Assembly: GCF_900104945.1 (NCBI RefSeq)
Contig: NZ_LT629736.1
Location: forward strand, 2,108,001 to 2,172,000
Source of the DNA: Halopseudomonas xinjiangensis
GTDB taxonomy: Bacteria > Pseudomonadota > Gammaproteobacteria > Pseudomonadales > Pseudomonadaceae
Direction of reading: 5' to 3'
DNA length: 64,000 bases
Position numbers and translations under genes: made by a program
Part shown: piece after piece, positions 28,889 through 40,216 of the stretch
Numbering within the stretch: the first letter of the stretch is position 1
Layout of the letters: each line of letters opens with the position of its first letter
Notes under the pieces: model-generated
The model's database searches: none
What the model was told of the DNA's origin: nothing
Seen by the model: only the letters and a program-made list of their open reading frames with translations

Positions 28889-29140
28889 TCAGGAACGGCG
28901 GCGTGCGCGGTGCTGCTTGACCGCAGCGCCGATGACGGAAAGCAGTTCCGGGTCGACGGCATCGGTGGCCGGCGCCTTGCGTACCGGCTTGGCAACCGGA
29001 GCGGGAACGGGGACGAAGCGATCGATCAACCGGGACATGATGCCGGTGACGAATACCAGAATAATGAGGAAGGTAAATACCGACCCCATCCCCAGGAGCA
29101 TCAGCTCCACGCCTTCTACGAGCAAGTCGGATGAGTTCAT
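28889..29140 (-). CDS. oadG: Oxaloacetate decarboxylase gamma subunit
   Basis: An 83-residue protein with a single N-terminal membrane helix (VELMLLGMGSVFTFLIILVF) and a cytoplasmic tail ending in HRARRRS, which includes the His-containing zinc-binding end of the family. It anchors OadA to OadB. The start at 29140 (MNSSDLLVEG) has GGAGATAAG before it and is preferred over an in-frame start eight codons earlier. Confidence 0.9.
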   Translation of the reverse strand: MNSSDLLVEGVELMLLGMGSVFTFLIILVFVTGIMSRLIDRFVPVPAPVAKPVRKAPATDAVDPELLSVIGAAVKQHRARRRS

Positions 29141-29325
29141 CTTATCTCCGCGATCCTGCGGCACTCCTGTGCCATTCCGCCCGAGGGCGATTCAAGTAAC
29201 CAGCAGGGCCGCACCGCAAAAAGGCGGCGCGAAACGACCCTACTGAAGCGCAAAACCGGTCTAATGTATCCTGATGTGACATTTATGGCAAACCACGCGA
29301 CATATCGCCCCTTGCGGGGCCTAAC

Positions 29326-30723
29326 TCACAGCAGAAAGATGGTCGCCATTCCAAGGAAGATGAAAAAGCCACCGCTGTCAGTAATGGCAGTGATCATCAC
29401 ACTGGAGCCCAACGCGGGATCTCCTCCCATGCTTACCCGGGCCAGCGGAATCACAACCCCCATGAACGCCGCGAGCAACATGTTCAGGGTCATCGCAGCA
29501 AGCAACACCAGCGAGAGCGCTGCATTGCCGTACAGGGCATACGCAATCAACGCCAGCACCAGCCCCCAGAACAGTCCATTGATGAGCGCAACGCCCATTT
29601 CCTTTCGGATGAGCCGCTTACCATGTGCCGCCTGGACCTGACCCGTTGCCAGACCGCGAACGATCATGGTTATCGTCTGGTTGCCGGAATTACCACCAAC
29701 TCCAGCCACGATCGGCATCAGTGCAGCCAGCGCGACCAATTGCTCGATCGCACCTTCAAAAAGGCCAATCACCCGAGAAGCTATTAGCGCGGTGCAGAGA
29801 TTGATCGCCAACCATGCCCAACGGTTCCGTACGGATTTCCAAACCGACGCAAATATATCTTCTTCCTCACGGAGACCGGCGGCGTTCAGCACCTCTGCCT
29901 CGCTCTCTTCGCGGATATAGTCGACCATTTCATCGATGGTGAGACGACCGAAGAGCTTTCCCTGCTCGTCGACCACCGGGGCGGAAATCAGGTCATAGCG
30001 TTCGAAGGCCTGAGCGGCTTCGCCGGCGTCATCCAGCGGGTTGAACACGACCGGATCATCCGACATCACATCTCCGACAAGCTCGTCTGGGGAGCTGACA
30101 AGCAGCTTCTTCACCGGGAGCACCCCCTTCAACACACCTTCAGTGTCGACCACGAAGAGTTTGTCGGTGTGATCGGGAAGAATCTCGAAGCGCCGGAGGT
30201 ATCGGCTGACGACCTCGAGCGTAACGTCGTCGCGGATGGTGACCATGTCGAAGTCCATCAACGAACCGACCTGGTCATCATCATAGGAAAGGGCCGACTT
30301 GAGTCGCTCGCGCTGCTGGGCGTCGAGCGTATCCATCAATTCGCGAACCACGTCGCGTGGCAGGTCCGGCGCCAGGTCGGCGAGCTCATCGGCGTCCAGC
30401 GTGTTCGCCGCTGCGATGATCTCGTGGCTGTCCATGTCTGCGATCAGTGTTTCGCGGACGGCATCAGATACTTCGAGAAGAATTTCGCCGTCGCGGTCGG
30501 ATTTGACCAATTGCCATACCGTCAGGCGCTGGTCCAGCGGAAGCGATTCAAGGATGTAGGCGACATCTGCGGGATGTAGCTCTTCGAGTTTGAGCTGAAG
30601 CTCGTCGAGACTGCCGCGCTGATCCAGACTCTCTTCCCCGGCTACTTCGTGTTCGAGCAGGCAAACCACCTGCTCGAGACGATCCTGAAGGCTTTCGGGA
30701 GATTTTCTGTTCAGCTCAGACAT
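29326..30723 (-). CDS. mgtE: Magnesium transporter MgtE
   Basis: A 465-residue Mg2+ channel. The N-terminal superhelical domain (about 25-145) and a CBS pair (about 150-275) sense Mg2+; the five-helix membrane domain follows, with the pore-lining GVGGNSGNQTITMIVRGLA and the end (DSGGFFIFLGMATIFLL). The start was set at MSELNRKSPESLQ; the 47 codons before it are not conserved-looking and cross a promoter-like, G/C-poor region. I looked for a Mg2+ riboswitch upstream and saw none in the ~130 bp to the tRNA terminator. Confidence 0.93.
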   Translation of the reverse strand: MSELNRKSPESLQDRLEQVVCLLEHEVAGEESLDQRGSLDELQLKLEELHPADVAYILESLPLDQRLTVWQLVKSDRDGEILLEVSDAVRETLIADMDSHEIIAAANTLDADELADLAPDLPRDVVRELMDTLDAQQRERLKSALSYDDDQVGSLMDFDMVTIRDDVTLEVVSRYLRRFEILPDHTDKLFVVDTEGVLKGVLPVKKLLVSSPDELVGDVMSDDPVVFNPLDDAGEAAQAFERYDLISAPVVDEQGKLFGRLTIDEMVDYIREESEAEVLNAAGLREEEDIFASVWKSVRNRWAWLAINLCTALIASRVIGLFEGAIEQLVALAALMPIVAGVGGNSGNQTITMIVRGLATGQVQAAHGKRLIRKEMGVALINGLFWGLVLALIAYALYGNAALSLVLLAAMTLNMLLAAFMGVVIPLARVSMGGDPALGSSVMITAITDSGGFFIFLGMATIFLL

Positions 30724-30856
30724 AGGCAGCACTTCTCTGGCGGGCGGGACCCGACGATACGGCACGAGCAGTGGTAGCTGCCCCCGGAATTCAGCATCCA
30801 AGCCTAGCAGGTTTTGCCCGCAGCTCAGTCGCCCGCCCCTGGGCACGGGCAAAAAA

Positions 30857-30885
30857 AAACCCACCGGGTATTAACCGGTGGGTTT
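30857..30885 (-). terminator. Terminator of tRNA-Arg(ACG)
   Basis: An 11-bp stem AAACCCACCGG (30857-30867) with CCGGTGGGTTT (30875-30885) and a 7-nt loop is followed on the minus strand by a long T run (nine Ts including the stem end). It lies 8 bp beyond the tRNA. Confidence 0.92.
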
Positions 30886-30892
30886 CTTCGTA

Positions 30893-30969
30893 TGGCGCAC
30901 TCGGGAGGATTCGAACCTCCGACCGCTCGGTTCGTAGCCGAGTACTCTATCCAGCTGAGCTACGAGTGC
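30893..30969 (-). tRNA. tRNA-Arg(ACG)
   Basis: A 77-nt complete cloverleaf with encoded CCA. The acceptor stem GCACTCG/CGAGTGC and the anticodon arm CTCGG-CTACGAA-CCGAG (anticodon ACG, read as ICG) are perfect. It follows csrA and tRNA-Ser, as in many gammaproteobacteria. Confidence 0.97.
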
Positions 30970-31066
30970 GTTGTGGGTGCGAATTATAGAGGCTTTATTT
31001 GCCCTGTCAAACAGTTTTTTCCCTTTGGAATCAGAAACTAACGCTTGACACCTACAATCCACAAAG

Positions 31067-31157
31067 TGGCGGAGAGGGCGGGATTCGAACCCGCGATACC
31101 CTTTTGAGGTATACTCCCTTAGCAGGGGAGCGCCTTCGGCCACTCGGCCACCTCTCC
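31067..31157 (-). tRNA. tRNA-Ser(GCU)
   Basis: A 91-nt class II tRNA with a long variable arm and encoded CCA. The acceptor stem GGAGAGG/CCTCTCC and the anticodon arm CTCCC-CTGCTAA-GGGAG give anticodon GCU. It lies between csrA and tRNA-Arg(ACG); the csrA-serV-argV order is also found in E. coli. Confidence 0.97.
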
Positions 31158-31218
31158 GTAACACGCGCTGCATAGTACCTGCGCGCATTACTCAATGCAA
31201 TGAAAATCCCCAATAAAA

Positions 31219-31404
31219 TTAGCTATTTGGTTCTTCATCCTTTTCTTTCTGGATGCGCTGGTAGATTTCCTCGCGGTGAACCGCTACTTCCTTGGGTGCG
31301 TTAACGCCGATTCGAACCTGGTTGCCCTTGACACCCAAGACGGTTACCGTCACTTCGTCACCTACCATCAGGGTCTCACCAACCCGTCGAGTCAAAATAA
31401 GCAT
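31219..31404 (-). CDS. csrA: RNA-binding regulator CsrA/RsmA
   Basis: A 61-residue post-transcriptional regulator that binds GGA motifs in leaders. The sequence [20 protein letters not shown], then [16 protein letters not shown], is the canonical CsrA. The GGAGAAAGGA just before ATG contains GGA motifs and may allow self-control. Position after lysC and before tRNA-Ser is conserved in Pseudomonas (rsmA). Confidence 0.97.
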   Translation of the reverse strand: MLILTRRVGETLMVGDEVTVTVLGVKGNQVRIGVNAPKEVAVHREEIYQRIQKEKDEEPNS

Positions 31405-31625
31405 TCCTTTCTCCTTGCTTGATCAGGACACTGCAGTCTGCAAAAAAACCGGCTAGTTGCCTGTCGGCGGCCTTTGCTGGCTTGACTAGTTGACCACACA
31501 TCCCCTTGTCGGTTCGATGTAGCGGCGAAGCGGTCGCACCTTCGTTGCCGACAGCGGGTGCGGCTGCCTGAAACCGCACCTCATCGGGACGCAATCGGTG
31601 CGCCCCGGATACTGGAAAGGTCGTA

Positions 31626-32885
31626 TTAGAGGTGATCGGAACCGCTAGCGTCGGCGTCGGCGTCGGCGTCGGCGTCGAGTTCGAACGCGGAGTGCAAGGA
31701 GCGAACAGCGAGTTCGAGGTATTTTTCATCGATGACGACGGAAATCTTGATTTCCGATGTAGAGATCATCTGAATGTTGATGCCGTCGCGGGACAACGCC
31801 TCGAACATTTTGCTGGCCACGCCAGCGTGCGAGCGCATACCTACACCGACGATCGAGACCTTGGCGATGCGATTATCGCCGCCGACCTCGCGAGCACCGA
31901 TCTCGCTGGCCACCTTGCGCAGAATGTCTTCGGTCTTGCGCAGATCATTGCGATGCACCGTGAAGGTGAAGTCAGTGGTGTTATCGTGAGAAACGTTCTG
32001 CACGATCATGTCCACTTCGATGTTGGCGGCACTCACCGGCCCGAGGATTTTGAACGCCACGCCGGGAGTGTCCGGCACGCCGCGAATGGTCAGCTTGGCT
32101 TCATCGCGATTGAATGCGATACCGGAAATGACGGGTTGTTCCATCGATGCATTATCCTCGAGAGTGATAAGGGTGCCGGGGCCTTCTTTGAAACTATGCA
32201 GCACGCGCAGCGGTACGTTGTATTTGCCAGCGAATTCCACCGAGCGGATCTGCAGTACCTTCGAGCCGAGGCTGGCCATCTCCAGCATTTCTTCGAAGGT
32301 GATCTTGTCCAGCCGGCGGGCGCTCTCGACGACGCGAGGATCGGTGGTATACACCCCGTCGACATCGGTATAGATCTGGCACTCATCCGCCTTCAGAGCG
32401 GCGGCCAGCGCGACGCCGGTGGTATCCGAGCCTCCACGGCCTAGCGTAGTGATATTGCCCTGTTCATCCACACCCTGGAAGCCGGCGACGATCACCACCT
32501 TTCCCGCGGACAGGTCCGCGCGGATGGCATCATCGTCGATCTTCTGGATTCGCGCCTTGTTGAAAGCGCTGTCGGTGACGATACGCACTTGCGCGCCGGT
32601 ATATGAAACCGCTGGCACGTCGATCGCTTTCAATGCCATCGCCAGCAAGCCGATAGTGACCTGCTCGCCAGTGGACACGATAACATCCAGCTCACGCGCG
32701 TCAGGCTCCGCCTGAATCTGCTTGGCCAGATCAATCAGACGATTGGTTTCGCCGCTCATGGCCGAGACCACGACGACGATATCGTCACCACGCTGACGGA
32801 AGCCTTTGACCTTTTCGGCCACCTGGCGAATCCGATCGACACTGCCTACCGACGTACCCCCAAACTTCTGGACAATAAGTGCCAT
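31626..32885 (-). CDS. lysC: Aspartate kinase LysC
   Basis: A 419-residue aspartokinase, the first step to lysine, threonine and methionine. The kinase domain begins ALIVQKFGGTSVGSVDRI and contains GRGGSDTTGVALAAAL. Two C-terminal ACT domains (about 265-405) bind feedback amino acids. The start at 32885 was chosen by family alignment; the upstream 41-codon extension is not conserved-looking. Odd: the protein ends in a run of Asp-Ala pairs (ELDADADADADASGSDHL) made by a hexanucleotide repeat, several residues beyond the usual C terminus. There are 82 bp from alaS, so the two genes may be co-transcribed. Confidence 0.95.
   Translation of the reverse strand: MALIVQKFGGTSVGSVDRIRQVAEKVKGFRQRGDDIVVVVSAMSGETNRLIDLAKQIQAEPDARELDVIVSTGEQVTIGLLAMALKAIDVPAVSYTGAQVRIVTDSAFNKARIQKIDDDAIRADLSAGKVVIVAGFQGVDEQGNITTLGRGGSDTTGVALAAALKADECQIYTDVDGVYTTDPRVVESARRLDKITFEEMLEMASLGSKVLQIRSVEFAGKYNVPLRVLHSFKEGPGTLITLEDNASMEQPVISGIAFNRDEAKLTIRGVPDTPGVAFKILGPVSAANIEVDMIVQNVSHDNTTDFTFTVHRNDLRKTEDILRKVASEIGAREVGGDNRIAKVSIVGVGMRSHAGVASKMFEALSRDGINIQMISTSEIKISVVIDEKYLELAVRSLHSAFELDADADADADASGSDHL
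31648..31677. repeat. Hexanucleotide tandem repeat in the lysC 3' end
   Basis: Five perfect copies of GCGTCG (30 bp) are in frame with lysC on the minus strand and encode repeated Asp-Ala. A change in copy number would add or remove two residues without shifting the frame. Confidence 0.95.
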
Positions 32886-32967
32886 CTTGTTGCACCAACC
32901 CCACTGGCCGTCGGTTGCCCGACCTTGCGCAGGAGCCAAAGGCCCTGCCCTGAATGAAAACCTGTTG

Positions 32968-35589
32968 TTATTGCTGAGCGATCCAGTCGAGCGCCAACGA
33001 CAGAGCACTGTTCAGCTTGGCCGGTTCGGTACCGCCACCTTGAGCCATATCCGGGCGACCGCCGCCCTTCCCGTCAACCGCCGTCGCGGCGTGGCGAATG
33101 AGATCGCCCGCTTTGACCCTGCCAACCAGATCCTTGGTAACGCCGGCAACCAGTACCACCTTCCCGTCCAGCTCGCCCCCGAGCATGATCACGGCCGAAC
33201 CCAGCTTGTTCTTCAGCTGATCTACCAGCGCCAGCAGCGCCTTGCCGTCTGCACCGTCGATGCGCTTGACCAGTACTTGCATTCCGGCCACGGACTGCGC
33301 CGCACTCGCCAGGTCACTGCCAGCGGCACTGGCGGCCTTGGCTTTGAGCTGCTCCACTTCCTTTTCAAGCTGGCGACTGCGCTCGACCAGACCGGAAACC
33401 TTGTCAAGTGTGTTCTCCCGGGAGCCCCTGACCAGCTGAGCAACCTGACGAAGCTGATCTTCCAGCGAAACCAGATAATCCAGAGCGACCTGACCGGTGA
33501 CCGCCTCGATTCGTCTCACCCCCGCTGCGACACCGGCTTCGCTGGTGATCTTGAATAGCCCGATGTCACCGGTGCGACTAACGTGCGTGCCACCACAGAG
33601 CTCCACGGAAAATCCGCCACCCATGGTCAACACCCGTACCTGTTCGCCGTACTTCTCACCGAACAATGCCATGGCGCCCTTGCGCTTGGCTGTCTCGATG
33701 TCGGTGACTTCAATGGCGACGTCCGTATTCAAGCGAACCTGCTCGTTGACCATGTCCTCGATGCGACGCAATTGTTCGGCGCTGATTGCCTCGAAATGGC
33801 TGAAATCGAACCTCAGACGCAGGCTGTCGACCAACGAACCCTTTTGCTGGACATGCTCACCAAGAACCTGGCGCAACGCTGCATGCAGCAAATGCGTCGC
33901 CGAATGATTAAGTTTGGTTGCCTGGCGGACGCTGTCGTCGACGACTGCACGGATGGTCGCCCCGACGCTGAGGCTGCCGTTGGCGACCACGCCATGGTGC
34001 AGATGCGCGTTGCCACCCTTGGTGGTATCGCGCACGTCGAAACGCACCCCTGCACCCTCCAGATAACCGGTATCACCAACCTGACCGCCGGATTCCGCAT
34101 AGAAGGGCGTCTCGTCGAGCACCACGACACCGGACTGGCCTTCCTCGAGCCGATCTGCTGCCTGACCTTCGCAGAAGATCGCGACAATGCGGCCCGAACC
34201 GGAGGTACCGTCATAACCTTGGAAGCGGGTTTCGGCGTCAACCTTCAATAAAGCGTTGTAGTCGACACTGAACTGGCTGGCCGAACGCGCGCGTTCGCGC
34301 TGTGCTTCCATCGCCGATTCGAAGCCAGCTTCGTCCAGCGTCAGGCCGCGCTCACGAGCGATGTCTCCGGTGAGGTCCATCGGGAAGCCGTAGGTGTCGT
34401 ACAGCTTGAAGACGATTTCGCCCGGGATTTCCTTACCGGACAGTCCCGCCAGATCCTGCTCGAGGATCCGGAGGCCCTGCTCCAGTGTCTTGGCGAACTG
34501 CTCTTCTTCGGTCTTCAGGACGCGTTCGATATGCGCCTGCTGGGCTTCGAGTTCCGGAAACGCGCCGCCCATCTCCGCTACCAGAGCGGCGACGATCTTG
34601 TAGAAGAACGCACCCTGAGCGCCGAGCTTGTTGCCGTGCCGGCAAGCGCGACGAACGATCCGCCGCAAGACATAGCCACGGCCTTCGTTCGACGGCAGGA
34701 CACCGTCGGCTATAAGGAAGCTGCACGAACGGATGTGATCGGCGACCACCTTCAGCGACGCTTCGCCGTCCTTCTCGCGACCGATCGCCCGAGCGGCTGC
34801 TTCGAGCAGGCTCTGAAACAGATCGATCTCATAGTTCGAGTTCACATGCTGCAATACGGCACTGATCCGCTCCAGACCCATGCCGGTATCCACGCTCGGC
34901 GCCGGCAACGGCTGCATCTGCCCGTCCGCTGAGCGGTTGTACTGCATGAACACGTTATTCCAGATCTCGATGTAGCGGTCGCCGTCTTCTTCAGGGCTAC
35001 CGGGCGGGCCGCCCCAGATCTCGGGACCATGATCGAAAAAGATTTCGGTGCAAGGCCCGCAAGGGCCGGTATCGCCCATCGCCCAGAAGTTGTCCGACGC
35101 ATACTGCGCGCCCTTGTTGTCGCCTATCCGTACCATGCGCTCGGCCGGAACACCGACCTCTTTGGTCCAGATGTCGTAAGCCTCGTCGTCACTGGCGTAC
35201 ACAGTGACCCAGAGCTTTTCTGCGGGCAGCCCCAGCCAATCACTGGACGTCAGAAATTCCCAGGCGTAGTGAATCGCGTCGCGTTTGAAATAATCGCCAA
35301 AGCTGAAGTTGCCGAGCATTTCGAAGAAGGTGTGGTGACGCGCGGTGTAGCCGACGTTTTCCAGGTCGTTGTGCTTTCCGCCTGCGCGAACGCATTTCTG
35401 GCTACTTGTAGCACGGGTATAGGCGCGCTTTTCGAGGCCGAGGAAGCAGTCCTTGAACTGATTCATGCCAGCGTTGGTGAATAGCAACGTCGGATCGTTC
35501 GCCGGAATCAGCGAGCTGGAGGCGACACGGGTATGGCCCTTCTCTTCAAAGAAGCGGAGGAAGGCTTCACGGATCTCTGCGCTTTTCAT
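32968..35589 (-). CDS. alaS: Alanyl-tRNA synthetase AlaS
   Basis: An 873-residue class II synthetase. Start at 35589 ([19 protein letters not shown]), as in other AlaRS. The aminoacylation domain has [20 protein letters not shown]. The editing domain has the zinc ligands in [11 protein letters not shown] and [15 protein letters not shown]. The C-Ala dimerisation domain ends the protein. In P. aeruginosa alaS also lies upstream of lysC and rsmA. The upstream neighbour is not the usual aruE region (see findings). Confidence 0.97.
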   Translation of the reverse strand: MKSAEIREAFLRFFEEKGHTRVASSSLIPANDPTLLFTNAGMNQFKDCFLGLEKRAYTRATSSQKCVRAGGKHNDLENVGYTARHHTFFEMLGNFSFGDYFKRDAIHYAWEFLTSSDWLGLPAEKLWVTVYASDDEAYDIWTKEVGVPAERMVRIGDNKGAQYASDNFWAMGDTGPCGPCTEIFFDHGPEIWGGPPGSPEEDGDRYIEIWNNVFMQYNRSADGQMQPLPAPSVDTGMGLERISAVLQHVNSNYEIDLFQSLLEAAARAIGREKDGEASLKVVADHIRSCSFLIADGVLPSNEGRGYVLRRIVRRACRHGNKLGAQGAFFYKIVAALVAEMGGAFPELEAQQAHIERVLKTEEEQFAKTLEQGLRILEQDLAGLSGKEIPGEIVFKLYDTYGFPMDLTGDIARERGLTLDEAGFESAMEAQRERARSASQFSVDYNALLKVDAETRFQGYDGTSGSGRIVAIFCEGQAADRLEEGQSGVVVLDETPFYAESGGQVGDTGYLEGAGVRFDVRDTTKGGNAHLHHGVVANGSLSVGATIRAVVDDSVRQATKLNHSATHLLHAALRQVLGEHVQQKGSLVDSLRLRFDFSHFEAISAEQLRRIEDMVNEQVRLNTDVAIEVTDIETAKRKGAMALFGEKYGEQVRVLTMGGGFSVELCGGTHVSRTGDIGLFKITSEAGVAAGVRRIEAVTGQVALDYLVSLEDQLRQVAQLVRGSRENTLDKVSGLVERSRQLEKEVEQLKAKAASAAGSDLASAAQSVAGMQVLVKRIDGADGKALLALVDQLKNKLGSAVIMLGGELDGKVVLVAGVTKDLVGRVKAGDLIRHAATAVDGKGGGRPDMAQGGGTEPAKLNSALSLALDWIAQQ

Positions 35590-35614
35590 ATATCCCTTAC
35601 CACGGTGCGTATCG

Positions 35615-35682
35615 GCCGGGCACAAACCCGGCAAAGAGCGGCATTATATAGGCATCACGGTCGCGCTTGCATCAGGCGACCG
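35615..35682 (-). promoter_or_regulatory. alaS promoter region with dyad symmetry
   Basis: A consensus -10 hexamer TATAAT lies at 35643-35648 (minus strand), 54 bp before the alaS start. The expected transcription start is near 35636. Just downstream is the hairpin GCCGGG-CACAAA-CCCGGC (35615-35632, written on the plus strand), and overlapping the -35 zone is CGGTCGC...GCGACCG (35658-35664 and 35676-35682). E. coli AlaRS represses its own gene by binding a dyad at the start point, so these are candidate control sites. I found no good -35 hexamer. Confidence 0.5.
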
Positions 35683-35708
35683 CTTGATATTGGCTATCGT
35701 CACCATAG

Positions 35709-35724
35709 CGACTGGCGCCAGTCG
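35709..35724. repeat. 16-bp perfect palindrome after aruG
   Basis: CGACTGGCGCCAGTCG is its own reverse complement. It lies 18 bp beyond the aruG stop, in the short aruG-alaS gap. It could be an operator or part of a terminator; there is no T run. Confidence 0.7.
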
Positions 35725-35741
35725 ATGCCAGTTGGTAACGG

Positions 35742-36785
35742 CTAAATGAGGGACCCGCCGGACGACCGTCCGACAAGCGAAACAGCGCGTACCGGCGACC
35801 CTGCTCGCAGACCCAGGCGCTCCGCCGACTCGATTGAAACGACCAGCGTGCCGGCCGCCATCCGGGCGGGGGCGGCGATAATCCGGCAGTTCTGCCGGCC
35901 GCGGTTATGGATAAGAAAGGTTTCCGCTTCGTCGCCAGGTGTGCCTGTAGCCAGAACAAGCAGCCGGCTTTCACTGATGGCACGAACCTGAGCCAACGGC
36001 GCCTCCAGGGTCGGACCGCCGTCGAAAATGTCAATATAACCCTGGTGGGTCAGCCCCTCTTCACGAAACATGGCCAGACCCAGTTCGGAATCAGGATGCA
36101 CCTGGCCAATTGCCTCGCGCGCGGCCTGGCTGAGAAAACAGGCGTATAGCGGAAATTTTGGCATCATTTCAGCAATGAATGCTTTGCTGCCTATGCCCGT
36201 CAGATAGTCGGCGCGAGCGAACTCCATACGAAAGAAATGCTTGCCGAGACTGTCCCAGAACGGCGACCGGCCATCGATGTCCGAGAGCCCACGCATTTCC
36301 ACGATCACCCGAGGGGAAAATTCTGCGGCGAACTCCGCGATGAACAAGAAACGCGCCTTGGATAGCAGACGACTGGTCTCGATCCCGCGCCGCTCGGAGG
36401 GCAGATAATAGTAGGAGCATAGAGCAGTCGCGCCGGTCAGATCATTGACCAGGAAAAGCGTCGGATGCTGCTGATATACGTTCAGTTCGCGACTGGCCGT
36501 GACGGTCAGACCCATGCGATAGCTGTACCAGGGCTCCCGAAGCCCCGCAGCGGCAAGCATGCCGCTGGTTCCCACGACCTGGCCGGCCTCGTCTTCGAGC
36601 ACAAAAAGGTAATCGGCATCAGCCGGAGCCACGCCCCCCTCGAAGCTCGCCTGAACGGACTCCAGACGTTGCGCCAGGCGCTCCTCACTGGCCGGCAGGC
36701 TGGTCAATCCCGACCCGCCCCCCCCGGCGAGATGCAACAGACGATCCAGGTCCTCGACTCGAGCTGCGCGAACCAACATGCTCAT
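35742..36785 (-). CDS. aruG: Arginine/ornithine N-succinyltransferase subunit AruG
   Basis: About 347 residues. With AruF it makes the heteromeric arginine N-succinyltransferase, the first enzyme of the arginine succinyltransferase pathway. Family signatures are DADYLFVLEDEAGQVVGTSG, the PTLFLVNDLTGATALCSYYY block, and GYIDIFDGGPTLEAPLAQVR. The start overlaps the aruF stop by 4 bp (ATGA); an ATG two codons later is an alternative. In P. aeruginosa aruD, aruB and aruE follow; here the gene is followed by alaS after only 152 bp. Confidence 0.93.
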   Translation of the reverse strand: MSMLVRAARVEDLDRLLHLAGGGGSGLTSLPASEERLAQRLESVQASFEGGVAPADADYLFVLEDEAGQVVGTSGMLAAAGLREPWYSYRMGLTVTASRELNVYQQHPTLFLVNDLTGATALCSYYYLPSERRGIETSRLLSKARFLFIAEFAAEFSPRVIVEMRGLSDIDGRSPFWDSLGKHFFRMEFARADYLTGIGSKAFIAEMMPKFPLYACFLSQAAREAIGQVHPDSELGLAMFREEGLTHQGYIDIFDGGPTLEAPLAQVRAISESRLLVLATGTPGDEAETFLIHNRGRQNCRIIAAPARMAAGTLVVSIESAERLGLRAGSPVRAVSLVGRSSGGSLI

Positions 36786-37804
36786 GCCTCCCACACCAAG
36801 CGAACCTGATGACCATCTTCGACTTGCAGCGCCAGGGCCTGCTCGACACTCAGAACCAGTTCCTCGCCAGGTGTCCATTCCAGGTCCAGCATTGCCGCAC
36901 GGAAGTCCTTCACCTTCTGGTTCGACACCAGCCACGCTGAGCCCGACGGCTGCGGCTGGCCTATCCGCACTGTCGCGCATTGGCTATTTTGAATGCTGCC
37001 CAGGACTGATGTCTTAGCCCGGACGACCGGCCCGCCGTCAAAAATATCGACATAGTCGTCAGTCTCGAAACCTTCCTGAAGAAGGATATCAAATACCTCC
37101 TCGGCGGACGCGTGGGCCTGGCCAATCACTTCCTGGGCCGCATCGGAGAGCATGGGGACATAGATCGGATAGCCCGGCATCAGCTCGGCGAGAAAGTGGC
37201 GGCCGCGGGTGCTACCGAGCTGCTCGGCCTCGAGATAGCTGACGGCGAAGAAATGCCGACCGACCGCGTCCCAGAATGGTGCGTTCCCCTCCGCGTCACT
37301 CACACCGACGACTTCCACCGCCGTCGATTCAGAGAAGCGTTGAGGATGGCTTGCCATGAATAGAAGCCGGCCTCGCACGTTCAGCGAGCGCAACATTACA
37401 TCCTGCTGCACCGCTTCATCGAGGTGGAAGCCAGCCAGCAGGCTGTGCCCCGTGAGATCGTGGCAGAGCGAAAGGACGTGGATGCGATTATGCAAACCTT
37501 GCTCGCGCGAGGCGTGGACAAACATCTCATTGCGGAAAGTATAAAACGGGTGACTGAACCCCGCCGAAGCAATGATGCTGCTGCAACCGACCAGCCTTTG
37601 GTCTGCGCTGTTTTCCAGAACAAAGAAGTAGCGCTCTTCACCGCTGAACGTGACATCGTCCGCCATCGACGCCAGCGAAGCCTCGATGATCGCGACCAGG
37701 CGCTCCCGCTCGACCGGGAGCGCGGTGACGCCAACCGGACTAACGGCGGCCAGCCGCTCTATCTCGGCGAGATCGTCCAATGTGCACAAGCGCTGGATCA
37801 GCAT
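36782..37804 (-). CDS. aruF: Arginine/ornithine N-succinyltransferase subunit AruF
   Basis: A 340-residue partner of AruG and distantly similar to it. Recognised from the shared AstA fold: YFFVLENSADQRLVGCSSII, NRIHVLSLCHDLTGHSLLAG, and YVDIFDGGPVVRAKTSVLG. It is preceded by GGAG and lies 15 bp downstream of aruC. It acts in the cytoplasm on arginine or ornithine with succinyl-CoA. Confidence 0.93.
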   Translation of the reverse strand: MLIQRLCTLDDLAEIERLAAVSPVGVTALPVERERLVAIIEASLASMADDVTFSGEERYFFVLENSADQRLVGCSSIIASAGFSHPFYTFRNEMFVHASREQGLHNRIHVLSLCHDLTGHSLLAGFHLDEAVQQDVMLRSLNVRGRLLFMASHPQRFSESTAVEVVGVSDAEGNAPFWDAVGRHFFAVSYLEAEQLGSTRGRHFLAELMPGYPIYVPMLSDAAQEVIGQAHASAEEVFDILLQEGFETDDYVDIFDGGPVVRAKTSVLGSIQNSQCATVRIGQPQPSGSAWLVSNQKVKDFRAAMLDLEWTPGEELVLSVEQALALQVEDGHQVRLVWEA

Positions 37805-37819
37805 CAGAGGCTCCGCACG

Positions 37820-40067
<2,248 letters not shown>

Positions 40068-40176
40068 CCATAGCTCCGCGCAAGCTGGTGGACACGAATA
40101 CGCTCCGATTAACCTGAATCAGGATGAAAACGCATTGTGCCACAAGCCGACGCCAGTGGCATCGGCCGCACTTCTC

Positions 40177-40213
40177 AAAAAAACCGGTCCCCGTTAAGGC
40201 AGACGTGCCGGGG
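40177..40213 (-). terminator. Possible terminator after the SDR gene
   Basis: On the minus strand CCCCG (40209-40213) pairs with CGGGG (40189-40193) around an internal GCA/TGC pairing. Seven Ts (40177-40183) follow after five bases. The stem is short and the T run is set back, so this is only moderately convincing. Confidence 0.45.
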
Positions 40214-40216
40214 CGC

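Noticed and set aside
29304..29320. Hairpin GCCCC-TTGC-GGGGC as terminator of mgtE
   Set aside because: Only five base pairs and no T run on the minus strand; kept out of the feature list.
30724..30856. Magnesium-sensing riboswitch upstream of mgtE
   Set aside because: No M-box-like helices seen in the available 130 bp.
31632..32444. A 270-codon open frame antisense to lysC
   Set aside because: Low-complexity start from the GGCGTC repeat and no support on its own; lysC explains the region.
32886..32967. Lysine riboswitch upstream of lysC
   Set aside because: Only 82 bp separate lysC from alaS; no room for the aptamer and no matching helices.
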